Shown here: piece after piece, positions 17,892 to 26,327 of the stretch | How positions within the stretch are numbered: the stretch's first letter is position 1 | Layout: each line of letters begins with the position of its first letter | DNA from: Methylorubrum thiocyanatum | GTDB lineage: Bacteria > Pseudomonadota > Alphaproteobacteria > Rhizobiales > Beijerinckiaceae | Assembly: GCA_014138645.1 (NCBI GenBank) | Contig: JACJIB010000002.1 | Coordinates: forward strand, 682,001 to 746,000 | Direction: 5' to 3' | DNA: 64,000 bases | Made by a program: the position numbers and the translations under genes | Notes under the pieces: model-generated | What the model saw: the letters and a program-made list of their open reading frames with translations, nothing else | Database searches by the model: none | Told to the model about the DNA's origin: nothing

Positions 17892-18860
17892 TCAGGGGGC
17901 CGGACGCCAGACGGCCAGGAGCCCGCCGCCCGCAAGCCCCGCGGTCTCGGCTTCGACCGCCCGCAGGCGGCCAGCCAGCCCATCGAGACCGAGAAGGTCC
18001 GCGCCGAGCCCGAGGGCCGACCAAAGCTTGAGCCCGCCCTCGGCCTTCGGCTTCCAATCCTTCACCGGAAGGTTGGCCGGAACCTTCCGCTCCTTCTCCA
18101 GCCATGCGACGGCTTGGCGCTCACCGCCGAGTTCGTCGACGAGCTTCAGGGGCAGGCTCTGGCGTCCGCTGAACACCCGTCCGTCGGCGACGGCGGAGAG
18201 CTGGCTGTCATCCATGCCGCGGCGCTCGGCCACCAAGCCCTTGAACCAGCCATAGGTGTCGAGCACGATCGAGGACAGGGCCGCGCGGGCCTCCGGCGAG
18301 GTCGGGCTGAAGCCCGAGGGCTCCGCCTTCAGCGGCGAGGATTTGACCGACTCGACCTTCACGCCGACCTTGTCGAGCAGGCCGGAGACATCCGGATACT
18401 GGAACAGCACACCGATGGAGCCGACCAGCGCGGTCTCGCGGGCGACGATGTGGTCGGCGGCGATGGCGGTGATGTAGGCGCCCGAGGCGGCGGTCCCGTC
18501 CACGAAGGCGACGATCGGCTTCTTCGCCGCCAGGGCGCGCAGGTTCCGGTAGAGTTCCTCCGATCCGGTCGTCGTGCCGCCCGGCGAGGAGATCGAGATC
18601 ACGACGCCTTTCACGGCGTTCGATTCCCCCACGCGTTCGATCAGCTTGCGGGTCGATTCGCTGCCGGCGATGAAGCCGCCGATGGAGATCCGGGCGATCT
18701 GGTTCTCGGTGGCCGGGAACAGGCGTCCCTCGCCGACCCGCGCGCGGTAGCCCAAGGCGCCCACGGCAAGGATGGCGGCACCGATGCCGAGCACCCGCCA
18801 CAGCGTCAGCTTGCGGCGCAGACGGCGGCGGTCGATGAGAAACTCGGCGTCTGCGGCCAT
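17892..18860 (-). CDS. sppA: Signal peptide peptidase SppA, short form
   Basis: A 322-residue membrane serine protease that degrades cleaved signal peptides. One N-terminal transmembrane segment (about 22-42) anchors the periplasmic domain. [17 protein letters not shown] is the S49 block, and the catalytic Ser lies in [20 protein letters not shown]. The Lys of the Ser-Lys dyad is likely in [11 protein letters not shown]. The start [10 protein letters not shown] at 18860 is chosen over a longer frame (to 19115) that lacks homology upstream. Confidence 0.93.
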   Translation of the reverse strand: MAADAEFLIDRRRLRRKLTLWRVLGIGAAILAVGALGYRARVGEGRLFPATENQIARISIGGFIAGSESTRKLIERVGESNAVKGVVISISSPGGTTTGSEELYRNLRALAAKKPIVAFVDGTAASGAYITAIAADHIVARETALVGSIGVLFQYPDVSGLLDKVGVKVESVKSSPLKAEPSGFSPTSPEARAALSSIVLDTYGWFKGLVAERRGMDDSQLSAVADGRVFSGRQSLPLKLVDELGGERQAVAWLEKERKVPANLPVKDWKPKAEGGLKLWSALGLGADLLGLDGLAGRLRAVEAETAGLAGGGLLAVWRPAP

Positions 18861-19155
18861 CCGACGATGTACTCCTCTCCAAGCGGCGCTTCGCGGCCGT
18901 TGTTCTGTTGGGATCGTGCACGCCGCGCCGGGTCTCGCCGGGACGGGTGCATCCCGCAAGGTGTTGCGGCGCCGGTTCAGCCCGCCGATCCGGATGCCGG
19001 TCAAGTCCTTGATGGGCTTGGGTTCGATCGGGGCTGTCGAGTCCGGGACCGTGTTTAACGCCGCCCGAGGCAGGCCGGCAAGAGCCTGCTCCATTCGCGC
19101 CGGTACAACCCGCACCCGTCGTTGCCGAGCGCGAGGGTCTCCGGCGCCGGCCGGT

Positions 19156-20481
19156 TCAGCGCCGAGCGTAGATTTCCTCGACGTAGCCGTCGCGCATCCA
19201 GAACAGATTCCGACTCAGCCGCCGATAGCCGCCGTCCCGCGCCACGAGATCCGGCACGACGACCTGTCGGAAGGCATCGGTGTTCGGTGCCGCGGCCTCC
19301 TGGTTGATCGAACAGAACAGCGGGGCGATGGCGCGGATACGTGCGATGTACATGGCGGCCGTTTCCGGCGGCATCTCGGGCAGCGAATCCTGGTTGATCG
19401 CCAAGTCGTAAGTCTCGTCCCGCTCGATCTCCCACCACGGCAGAACCCGGACCGCGGCCTCGGGCTCGCCGGCCAGGGACACGTCGAGGCCGGCCTTCAG
19501 CAGGAACCAGCCCTGAAGGACGTTGGTGAAGGGCAAATCGAGGATCGTGTAGCGGCGGCCGGGGCGCCGCAGGAACCATGCGAGACCGCCGAAGCCGCCG
19601 CCGATCTCGACCACCCGCTCGAAGCTTCCCAGTTGCCCGATTCGCCACGCGGCGTAGGCATGGCTGAAGGCGTGTTCGGGCAGGATGCCGGCGCCGTAAC
19701 GCACGCCGAAGGGCGCGCCGACATCGGGGAAGGCCAGAGGAAACCCGAGTTCGGCCTCGATACGCGCTGGCTCTCCATGATGGGCCAGCGTTCCGGCCAG
19801 CGGGGCGGCGAACTCGCCCTGCTCCGGCGAGCGGATCGGGGCCAGGCCAAGGGCTTCGGAGAGGCGCAGCAGCCGGTCGCACCAGCTTGCGGCGAACGGG
19901 TCCGGAGCGTGCCGGGCCAGCGTCGCCATCGTACGTCCCATGGCGATGCCGTGCGCGAGATGGGACTGGAAGAGATTGTTCAGCAGGTCGGCAAGGACCC
20001 CGGCATCGCCGTGCCGCAACGCGCCGTGAAAGGCGGAAAATCCCTGCGTCCGCGCCGCCCACATGCCCTCGCTGTCCGCCTGGACCGGCGAGCGTCCGGC
20101 GCCGGAGCGCCACGCCGCGATGAGACGGTGCGCGATGCGCGCGTCCTCCGGGCCGGGCCGGGGCGCCGCGAAGGCGATCGGCGGTAGATCCGGCCACGTG
20201 CCGTACGGGTAGCGGTAGGTTCCCGGCCCCGCGATGCCGCCGCCGAGTGCGGCGCTGGCCGCCGGCGGTCGATAGGGGCGGCCCTCACGGCGGCCGAAGA
20301 GGCGGTAATGCTCTTGTGCCGAGGCGATGGCGCCGGCCTCGATCGCCATCGCCACGTCGGCGTTCAGATCGAGGTACAGCGCAGGCTCGAAATCCGGGGG
20401 AAGCGGGTCGGGGCGCCGTCCTGCGGACTTTCCCCTCAACCATCTCAGGCCGGTGCCTAAGCTCGGGCGGCGGTACTCCAT
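19156..20481 (-). CDS. Putative sugar O-methyltransferase (SAM-dependent)
   Basis: A 441-residue protein with a class-I SAM-binding motif VVEIGGGFGGLAWFLRR near residue 295, followed by RYTILDLPF and the NQDSLPEMPPE segment. It resembles the putative sugar O-methyltransferase family found in surface polysaccharide loci. The N-terminal ~90 residues (DFEPALYLDLNADV...HYRLFGRREGRPY) match a short region often seen at the start of glycan-acting proteins. ATG 20481 follows GAGG; TTG 20517 would add 12 residues. It is inserted between rpsA and sppA, which are usually near neighbours, so it is probably an accessory gene added to a core block. Confidence 0.72.
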   Translation of the reverse strand: MEYRRPSLGTGLRWLRGKSAGRRPDPLPPDFEPALYLDLNADVAMAIEAGAIASAQEHYRLFGRREGRPYRPPAASAALGGGIAGPGTYRYPYGTWPDLPPIAFAAPRPGPEDARIAHRLIAAWRSGAGRSPVQADSEGMWAARTQGFSAFHGALRHGDAGVLADLLNNLFQSHLAHGIAMGRTMATLARHAPDPFAASWCDRLLRLSEALGLAPIRSPEQGEFAAPLAGTLAHHGEPARIEAELGFPLAFPDVGAPFGVRYGAGILPEHAFSHAYAAWRIGQLGSFERVVEIGGGFGGLAWFLRRPGRRYTILDLPFTNVLQGWFLLKAGLDVSLAGEPEAAVRVLPWWEIERDETYDLAINQDSLPEMPPETAAMYIARIRAIAPLFCSINQEAAAPNTDAFRQVVVPDLVARDGGYRRLSRNLFWMRDGYVEEIYARR

Positions 20482-20518
20482 CGCGCGAACCTCGGGACGC
20501 TTCGAAATCGGGATCAAA

Positions 20519-20548
20519 ACAAGTTCGGGGCCGGCAGAGCCGGCCCCG
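20519..20548 (-). terminator. Intrinsic terminator of rpsA
   Basis: A 10-bp perfect stem, CGGGGCCGGC at 20526-20535 with its complement at 20539-20548, around a 3-nt loop. On the minus strand it is followed by a T-rich tract (TTGTTTT). It stands 25 bp after the rpsA stop. Confidence 0.88.
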
Positions 20549-20573
20549 AGGCATCGTCGAACAGCGGCGAGGC

Positions 20574-22286
20574 TTACTCCTCGTCGCCGGTCTTCTTCTT
20601 GTTGAAGGCGGCACCCAGGATGTCGCCGAGCGAGGCACCCGAATCGGCGGAGCCGAACTGGGCCATCGCCTCACGCTCCTCGGCGACTTCCAGCGCCTTG
20701 ATCGAGACCTGCACGCGGCGGGCCTTGCGGTCGAACTGGATGACGCGGGCGTCGAACTTCTCGCCGGCGGCGAAACGCTCGGGACGCTGGTCGCCGCGGT
20801 CACGGGCGAGTTCGGCGCGGCGGATGAAGGTCTGCATGTCGGTGTCGACGAGCTTCACCTCGAGGCCGGAATCCTTCACCTCGACGACTTCGCAGGTGAC
20901 GACCTGACCCTTCTTGATCTCGCCGGCTTCCGCGAAGGGATCGCCGCCGAGCTGCTTCACGCCGAGCGAGATGCGCTCCTTCTCGACATCGACGTCGAGA
21001 ACCTGGGCGCGGACCATGTCGCCCTTCTTGAACTCCTCGATGACCTGCTCGCCGGGACGGTTCCAGTCGAGATCCGACAGGTGAACCATGCCGTCGACGT
21101 CGCCCTCGAGGCCGATGAACAGGCCGAACTCGGTCTTGTTCTTGACCTCGCCCTCGACCTCGGAACCGACCGGGTGCTTCTCGGCGAAGGCCTCCCACGG
21201 GTTCTGCAGGGTCTGCTTGAGGCCGAGCGAGATGCGGCGCTTGACCGAATCGACCTCCAGGATCTGCACCTCGACCTCCTGGGAGGTGGAGACGATCTTG
21301 CCCGGATGGACGTTCTTTTTGGTCCAGCTCATCTCGGAGACGTGGATCAGGCCCTCGATCCCCGGCTCCAGCTCCACGAAGGCGCCGTAATCGGTGATGT
21401 TGGTCACGCGGCCCTTGAGCTTGGCGCCCTCGGGGTAGCGGGCGGCGATGCCCTCCCACGGATCGGCGAGGAGCTGCTTGATGCCGAGCGAGATGCGGTG
21501 CGTCTCGTGGTTGATCTTGATGATCTTGACCTTCACCGTCTGGCCGATGGTCACGACCTCGGACGGGTGGTTCACGCGGCGCCACGCCATGTCGGTGACG
21601 TGCAGCAGGCCGTCGATGCCGCCGAGATCGACGAAGGCGCCGTACTCGGTGATGTTCTTGACGACGCCGTCGATGACCTGACCTTCCTCAAGGTTGGCCA
21701 CCAGCTCCGAGCGCTGCTCGGCGCGGCTCTCCTCGAGCACGGTACGGCGCGACACGACGATGTTGCCGCGGCGGCGATCCATCTTGAGGATCTGGAACGG
21801 CTGCGGCGTGCCGAGAAGCGGGGTCACGTCGCGCACCGGACGGATATCGACCTGCGAGCGCGGCAGGAACGCCACGGCGCCGTCGAGATCGACGGTGTAG
21901 CCGCCCTTGACCTGGTTGAAGATCGTGCCGGTGACGCGCTCGTTGGCCTCGAAGGCCTTCTCGAGCTTGACCCAGCTCTCCTCGCGACGCGCCTTGTCGC
22001 GCGAGATGACGGCTTCGCCCAGCGCGTTCTCGATGCGGTCGACATAGACCTCGACCTCATCGCCGACCTTGAGCTCGCCCTCGCGGCCCGGGCCGGTGAA
22101 TTCCTTGAGGGGGACGCGCCCCTCGGTCTTGGCACCGATATCGATGACGGCGACATCCTTCTCGATGCCGACGACGGTGCCCTTGACGACCGAGCCCTCG
22201 GTGATCTCGTGCTGGAGGAAGGATTCCTCGAGCAGGGCCGCGAAATCTTCGCGAGCCGAGGGGCTTACGTTCAGACCAGCAGACAT
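20574..22286 (-). CDS. rpsA: 30S ribosomal protein S1
   Basis: A 570-residue RNA-binding ribosomal protein with six S1 domains in tandem. Domain-typical ends such as GAFVDLGGIDGLLHVTDMAW (domain 3) and GAFVELEPGIEGLIHVSEMSW (domain 4) are clearly visible. The first two domains bind the ribosome and the rest bind mRNA for initiation. AGGAGA precedes ATG 22286. The length is normal for alphaproteobacteria. cmk, often next to it, is not upstream here; rlmB lies there instead. Confidence 0.98.
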   Translation of the reverse strand: MSAGLNVSPSAREDFAALLEESFLQHEITEGSVVKGTVVGIEKDVAVIDIGAKTEGRVPLKEFTGPGREGELKVGDEVEVYVDRIENALGEAVISRDKARREESWVKLEKAFEANERVTGTIFNQVKGGYTVDLDGAVAFLPRSQVDIRPVRDVTPLLGTPQPFQILKMDRRRGNIVVSRRTVLEESRAEQRSELVANLEEGQVIDGVVKNITEYGAFVDLGGIDGLLHVTDMAWRRVNHPSEVVTIGQTVKVKIIKINHETHRISLGIKQLLADPWEGIAARYPEGAKLKGRVTNITDYGAFVELEPGIEGLIHVSEMSWTKKNVHPGKIVSTSQEVEVQILEVDSVKRRISLGLKQTLQNPWEAFAEKHPVGSEVEGEVKNKTEFGLFIGLEGDVDGMVHLSDLDWNRPGEQVIEEFKKGDMVRAQVLDVDVEKERISLGVKQLGGDPFAEAGEIKKGQVVTCEVVEVKDSGLEVKLVDTDMQTFIRRAELARDRGDQRPERFAAGEKFDARVIQFDRKARRVQVSIKALEVAEEREAMAQFGSADSGASLGDILGAAFNKKKTGDEE

Positions 22287-22642
22287 TCTCTCTCCTGAAT
22301 GGCCTCATCGCGTGAGGCCGGCGTCGGCGGCTCGTGTTGCGAAATACCCCCGTCACCGCCGCCCGCCGGATGGACGATCCGGCCGGGCTCGCCTCCTTTC
22401 GGAGGGCCGACGCATGCTTGAAGCGATGGTCGAGGGCCGATTGCCCCGGCGATGCGTCCGCCGGGCAGAACACCCGGATCCTGACGGTATCGATGAGGAA
22501 ATCGGTGCGAGCGATATCGGAATTGCGTCTCCGACGCAATGTCTTGGAGCGTCTCAAGTTCGGTCGCCCCGAACGCCGCCGACCGAGCGGCGTGCGCTCG
22601 GACGAATTCGATGCGCCGCAGCCAATCGAGAACGGCTCGAAC
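22287..22642 (-). promoter_or_regulatory. rpsA leader with two hairpins
   Basis: The 356 bp between rlmB and rpsA hold no gene. Read on the rpsA strand there is a hairpin CCTCC-GAAA-GGAGG (22392-22405), a GNRA-type tetraloop, and a second 7-bp hairpin GGCCTCA/TGAGGCC (22301-22319) ending about 5 bp before the ribosome site. S1 is known to repress its own mRNA in enterics through leader hairpins; a similar role here is inference. The rest of the spacer shows nothing clear. Confidence 0.45.
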
Positions 22643-23452
22643 TCAGTCCTGACCGCCGGATGGCCGGGTCAGGGCATAGAGTGTGATCGCCGCCGCGTTC
22701 GAGACGTTGAGGCTGCGGATGGCCCCCGTCGCGTCGATGCGCACGAGCAGGTCGCAGCATTCGGTGGTGCGCTGGCGCAGGCCCTTGCCCTCGGCGCCGA
22801 GCACCAGCACCGCCGGCCGGCGGGGGCCGACCGCATCGAGCGACGTGCCGGCGTCCGAATCGAGTCCGATCCGGGTGAATCCCCGCTCGCCGAGGGTGAT
22901 GAGCGCCTCGGCGAGGTTGCGCACGATCACCAGGGGCACGTGTTCCAGGCCGCCGGAGGCGGACTTTGCTAGAACGCCGGTGGCGTTGGGCGAGTGGCGC
23001 GCGGTCGTGACGATGGCGGTGACGCCGAAGGCGGCCGCGGTTCGCACGATGGCGCCGACATTGTGGGGATCGGTGATCTGGTCGAGCGCGAGCAGCAGCG
23101 CATCGTCCGGCATGGCGTCGAGCGCCGGGGCGGCGAGCGGTTCGGCCTCCGCGTAGAGACCCTGGTGCACGGCATCGGGCCCGAGCAGCTTGTCGATGGC
23201 GCTCGGGCGGACCAGTTCCGGCTCGATCGGCAGCTCGATCCCGGCTTCCTTGAGTCGGGCCAGCGCGTTCTCGGTGGCCAGCAGCCGATGGAAGTGGCGG
23301 CCGGCATTGGCCAGCGCCTGCGACACGGGATGCCAGCCGTAGAGCACGACATGGTCCCGGCCCTCGCGGGCGGCGGGTCCCGGCGGCTGCTGCGGTCGCG
23401 GGCGGGGCCGGAAGCCGTACGGCTTGGCCGGGCGGTCGCGCGGCGGGGTCAT
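22643..23452 (-). CDS. rlmB: 23S rRNA 2'-O-methyltransferase, TrmH/SpoU family
   Basis: A 269-residue SPOUT methyltransferase. The substrate-binding domain (about 35-105, VLYGWHPVSQALANAGR) is followed by the catalytic knot with motif 1 NVGAIVRTAAAFGV, motif 2 AVLVLGAEGKGLRQ and motif 3 IRSLNVSNAAAITLYAL. RlmB methylates G2251 of 23S rRNA. ATG 23452 starts MTPPRDRPAKPYGF; the upstream frame to 23560 lacks similarity. The N-terminal ~30 residues are proline/arginine-rich, as in several rhizobial homologues. It is followed after 356 bp by rpsA. Confidence 0.9.
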   Translation of the reverse strand: MTPPRDRPAKPYGFRPRPRPQQPPGPAAREGRDHVVLYGWHPVSQALANAGRHFHRLLATENALARLKEAGIELPIEPELVRPSAIDKLLGPDAVHQGLYAEAEPLAAPALDAMPDDALLLALDQITDPHNVGAIVRTAAAFGVTAIVTTARHSPNATGVLAKSASGGLEHVPLVIVRNLAEALITLGERGFTRIGLDSDAGTSLDAVGPRRPAVLVLGAEGKGLRQRTTECCDLLVRIDATGAIRSLNVSNAAAITLYALTRPSGGQD

Positions 23453-23611
23453 GGGCTGGTCTTTCAGGGGAGGAAGCGGGGAGGTGTCTCGGATTTCCGA
23501 GAAACCGACGGGATCGTCCCGCGTCAAGCGTCGGATCGTTGCGTCGGATTCCTGCGGCATAGCCGTTGCCGTCGGCTGCGAACCCGACTATAGACCGGGC
23601 GCCGACGGACA

Positions 23612-23686
23612 GCGCCCTTCGTCTATCGGTTAGGACGTCAGCCTTTCACGCTGAAAAGGCGGGTTCGATTCCCGCAGGGCGCGCCA
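23612..23686 (+). tRNA. tRNA-Glu (TTC)
   Basis: A 75-nt gene with GCGCCCT/AGGGCGC acceptor stem, anticodon loop CTTTCAC with anticodon TTC, T arm GGGTTCGATTCCC and an encoded CCA end. It diverges from rlmB. The open frame running antisense over it is the usual artefact of tRNA genes. Confidence 0.96.
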
Positions 23687-24032
23687 TTCCACCTGATCGC
23701 TGAAGCCCGGCACAAGCGGCGATCGAGAACGTCATTCCAGCGAGCGCGAGCTGCGGCCCCCTGCGCAGGTGCGCCCGGCAAGACTTCCGTCCGGGCGCCT
23801 CAAAGCAGTCGACGGCCCCGACCGTCCGGTCATCGAGCCGGATCGGCAGTGCCGGGAACGAGCCTACCCGGCTTCTCCCCTCCATCCCACGGCGTAACTG
23901 AGGCTCCTGATCGGCACTTCGAAGGCCTGCGATCCTCGCGCAGAAGTCGGCGGAGGACCGAAGCGTGCTCGTTGCCGAAGACGCGACCAGAAAGATGCGC
24001 GGGACGCGCGCAGACCCCCCTCCCCAGCGGCG
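23687..24032. other. Spacer between tRNA-Glu and recombinase-like gene
   Basis: About 345 bp with no gene I can support; the frames crossing it show no homology. Its place between a tRNA gene and a degenerate recombinase could reflect an old insertion site, which I cannot prove. Confidence 0.45.
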
Positions 24033-24848
24033 TCAGGCCAGCCGCATCTCGGAGGGCTGCACGGGGACGGCGAGAGGGCGTTCGGGTCCGGCTGCCTTGT
24101 GCGGCGCGACGACCCGAGCTGCGGCGGCGAGGCGCTTCTCGATGCGCGTGACCTGCATCGGGTACCAGCGGCTTCCCCGCGCCGAGGGGATGCCGAGGGC
24201 GTTGAGGGCGTTGGCGACCTGCTCCAGGGTGAGCGCGCCCGCGGCGCGGATTTCGCTGAGGATCGGCGCCACCTCCTCGGCTCGCTCCCGGCTCTTCGAC
24301 GTGGTTTCTCCGCGCTCCAGGCTCTCCGCCAGGGGGCGCGGAGCGGCCGCGGCGGTGCCGAGCGCATCGGCGGTGGGCATTGCCCGTCGCTCGGCGGTGA
24401 AGCGGGCGTAGAATTCGCGCCGCCGCGCCATCGTCTCCGAGGTGCGTTGTACGCCCAGTCGATCCTCGGCTTCGGCCACCGCCGCCATGATGCAGAGGGT
24501 GCGCTCGCTGACCTCCGGCCGATCGGCGGCCGAGAATCGCAGTTCGCGGGCGTGCAGGTCGCGGCTGAGGCGCCGCAAGAAACCGGGATTCTCCGCGAGC
24601 GCTCCGAGCTCGGCCATGAGCAGCGTCGCGCCGTGGCGGCGGCACAGGGTGAGAGCCATTTGCAGACGAGGCCGCTGCGGATCGCCGACGCTCTCGATCA
24701 TCTCACCGACCAGCCGACCGCGTCGGCCGAGATGACGCGAGACCGCCTCGCGCTGAGACGCTACGGTTCCGAAAGTTCCCTGCCCCACCAGGGCGGGACA
24801 AAGGTAGGAAACGAAGAAGTCTGAAGACATCTGCGGTGGGCCGCCCAT
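24033..24848 (-). CDS. Serine recombinase-like protein with lost catalytic residues
   Basis: A 271-residue protein of the resolvase/invertase family. Its N-terminal domain aligns along its whole length with active resolvases, but the core residues are changed. The catalytic Ser of Y-x-R-x-S-T-x-x-Q is Ala19 (YLCPALVGQ, residues 15-23), and the Arg two residues earlier is Cys17. The D-R-L-x-R block is ELGALAEN (80-87), so both arginines are gone. The C-terminal helix-turn-helix part, LTLEQVANALNALGIPSARGSRWYPMQV (about 213-240), is intact. It may act as a DNA-binding or regulatory protein, or be decaying. ATG 24848 has AAGGA upstream; ATG 24830 is an alternative. Confidence 0.75.
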   Translation of the reverse strand: MGGPPQMSSDFFVSYLCPALVGQGTFGTVASQREAVSRHLGRRGRLVGEMIESVGDPQRPRLQMALTLCRRHGATLLMAELGALAENPGFLRRLSRDLHARELRFSAADRPEVSERTLCIMAAVAEAEDRLGVQRTSETMARRREFYARFTAERRAMPTADALGTAAAAPRPLAESLERGETTSKSRERAEEVAPILSEIRAAGALTLEQVANALNALGIPSARGSRWYPMQVTRIEKRLAAAARVVAPHKAAGPERPLAVPVQPSEMRLA

Positions 24849-24946
24849 GCGTCCTTGAGTGGGTCTCGGGCCGGCCGTGTTCCGGGGATCGTCATCTCAG
24901 GCCGGACCATGGCCCCGCGCCGGGCCGCTCTGCGGAAGATCATGTT

Positions 24947-25993
24947 GTGAACGACACCTTATCCACCCTCAATATGACGTCTACATCCGTTGAGGTCGCC
25001 CTTGGCCTTGGTGGTACGATCCGCCTCGAGGGAGGTGCCGTGGCGGTGTCCGACCTCATGGTGGTGTTCGAGGCGATCACGCGGACCGGATCGGTGCAGG
25101 GCTTCGCCGACGCGCTCGGCCTGTCGTACCGGGCCGCCTGGGCTCGCCTTCAGGTCTACGAGACCGCCCTCGGCCGGCCGTTGGTGCACAAGACGCGGGG
25201 CCACGGCACCGCCCTGACCCCGTTCGGAGCGTCCCTGGCGGAGGCCTTCGCTGCCGCCGCAGCCGGGCTGGAGGCCGGATTCGGCCGCGAAACCCGCGCC
25301 GTCGAGCGCCGTCTGCGCGAACTTCTAACCGGCCGGACCGGCGTCCTGACCTTAGCCGCCAGCCACGACCCGCTGCTGGTCGACGTGTTGGCCGAGGTCG
25401 GTGGCGTCGAGCTCACGGTGACGGGCAGTCGCGCGGCGGTGGAGCGGTTGCTCGAAGGTGGCGTCGATGCGGCCGGCTTCCATTGCGGCGCGCGCGGGCC
25501 CGCCGCCGCCGGTCCGCCGTTCTCGTCGATCGACCCGGCGGCCGGGCTCGCACTCTACCCGCTGTTCGAGCGCGAACAGGGGCTGCTGCTCGCCCCCGGC
25601 AACCCGCACGGCATCCGCAGCCTGAACGACCTGACCGTCGAGGGCGTGCGCTACGTCAATCGCCAGAAGGGATCGGGCACGCGCGACTGGTTCGACCGCA
25701 TGCTCGCGGAAGCCGACCTGCCCGCCTCGGCCATCCACGGCTACGCGGTCGAGGAATTCACGCATCAGGCGGTGGCCGCCGTCATCGCCTGCGGTGCGGC
25801 GGATGCCGGGCTGGGAGCGCGGGCCGCGGCCGAACGGCTGGGCCTCGATTTCCTCCCGGTCGGCTGGGAGACCTACTACCTCGCCGCGAGCCGTTCCCTC
25901 GCCGCATCCGGGATCGATGAACTCGTCGCCGAGGCGCGAGCGCGGGCCGGCGGCCTATCCGGATACCGCCCGGTGGCCTCCGAAGCGAAATAG
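24947..25993 (+). CDS. ModE/LysR-like HTH regulator fused to periplasmic-binding-type domain
   Basis: A 348-residue transcription factor. The winged helix at about residues 30-95 (LMVVFEAITRTGSVQGFADALGLSYRAAWARLQVYETALG) has the ModE-style layout. It is followed by a substrate-binding domain of the type II periplasmic fold (about 125-340), with RQKGSGTRDWFDRML and THQAVAAVIACGAADAGLGARAAAE. Such fusions sense an oxyanion or small carboxylate; molybdate or tungstate is likely from the HTH type, but this is inference. GTG 24947 has GGAAG before it; ATG 24974 is the alternative. It diverges from the recombinase-like gene. No transport operon sits beside it, though ModA lies 18 kb away. Confidence 0.8.
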   Translation: MNDTLSTLNMTSTSVEVALGLGGTIRLEGGAVAVSDLMVVFEAITRTGSVQGFADALGLSYRAAWARLQVYETALGRPLVHKTRGHGTALTPFGASLAEAFAAAAAGLEAGFGRETRAVERRLRELLTGRTGVLTLAASHDPLLVDVLAEVGGVELTVTGSRAAVERLLEGGVDAAGFHCGARGPAAAGPPFSSIDPAAGLALYPLFEREQGLLLAPGNPHGIRSLNDLTVEGVRYVNRQKGSGTRDWFDRMLAEADLPASAIHGYAVEEFTHQAVAAVIACGAADAGLGARAAAERLGLDFLPVGWETYYLAASRSLAASGIDELVAEARARAGGLSGYRPVASEAK

Positions 25994-26327
25994 CCGGCGG
26001 CAGCTTGCTTCGGAAGCGCGGTTCAAAAACTGCGCCCGTTTTGGTGCATCCTGTCACGGTGCGGACCGGCCAACCCCGTGCTACAGGCGGCCTCAAAGGC
26101 GAACGGAGTCTGGTGGCCCTTCCAGTCTCCAAAACCGTTGCTACGCCAACAGCGTAGAGTGGGCTCGTGTCCGATCCGCTTCCGCCAGTCAGCCGCCAGT
26201 CCTGCATCAATTCCCGTCCATAGGGAGTGACGGCTCCGTCCCGCCGGCGCCCTGCACGGCGCGTCAGGCGTGAGCCATCGGGCATGAGGGCTTTTTGCGT
26301 CCCAGGACGGGTGTGGCGAGGCAAACC
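25994..26327. other. Intergenic spacer
   Basis: A 334-bp stretch between the regulator and the CcdA-like gene with no supportable gene, repeat or structure. It probably holds the promoter of the CcdA-like gene. Confidence 0.5.

Noticed and set aside
23646..23885. Frame ending ARPAGIEPAFSA antisense to tRNA-Glu
   Set aside because: The same artefact: antisense of a tRNA gene plus a spacer.
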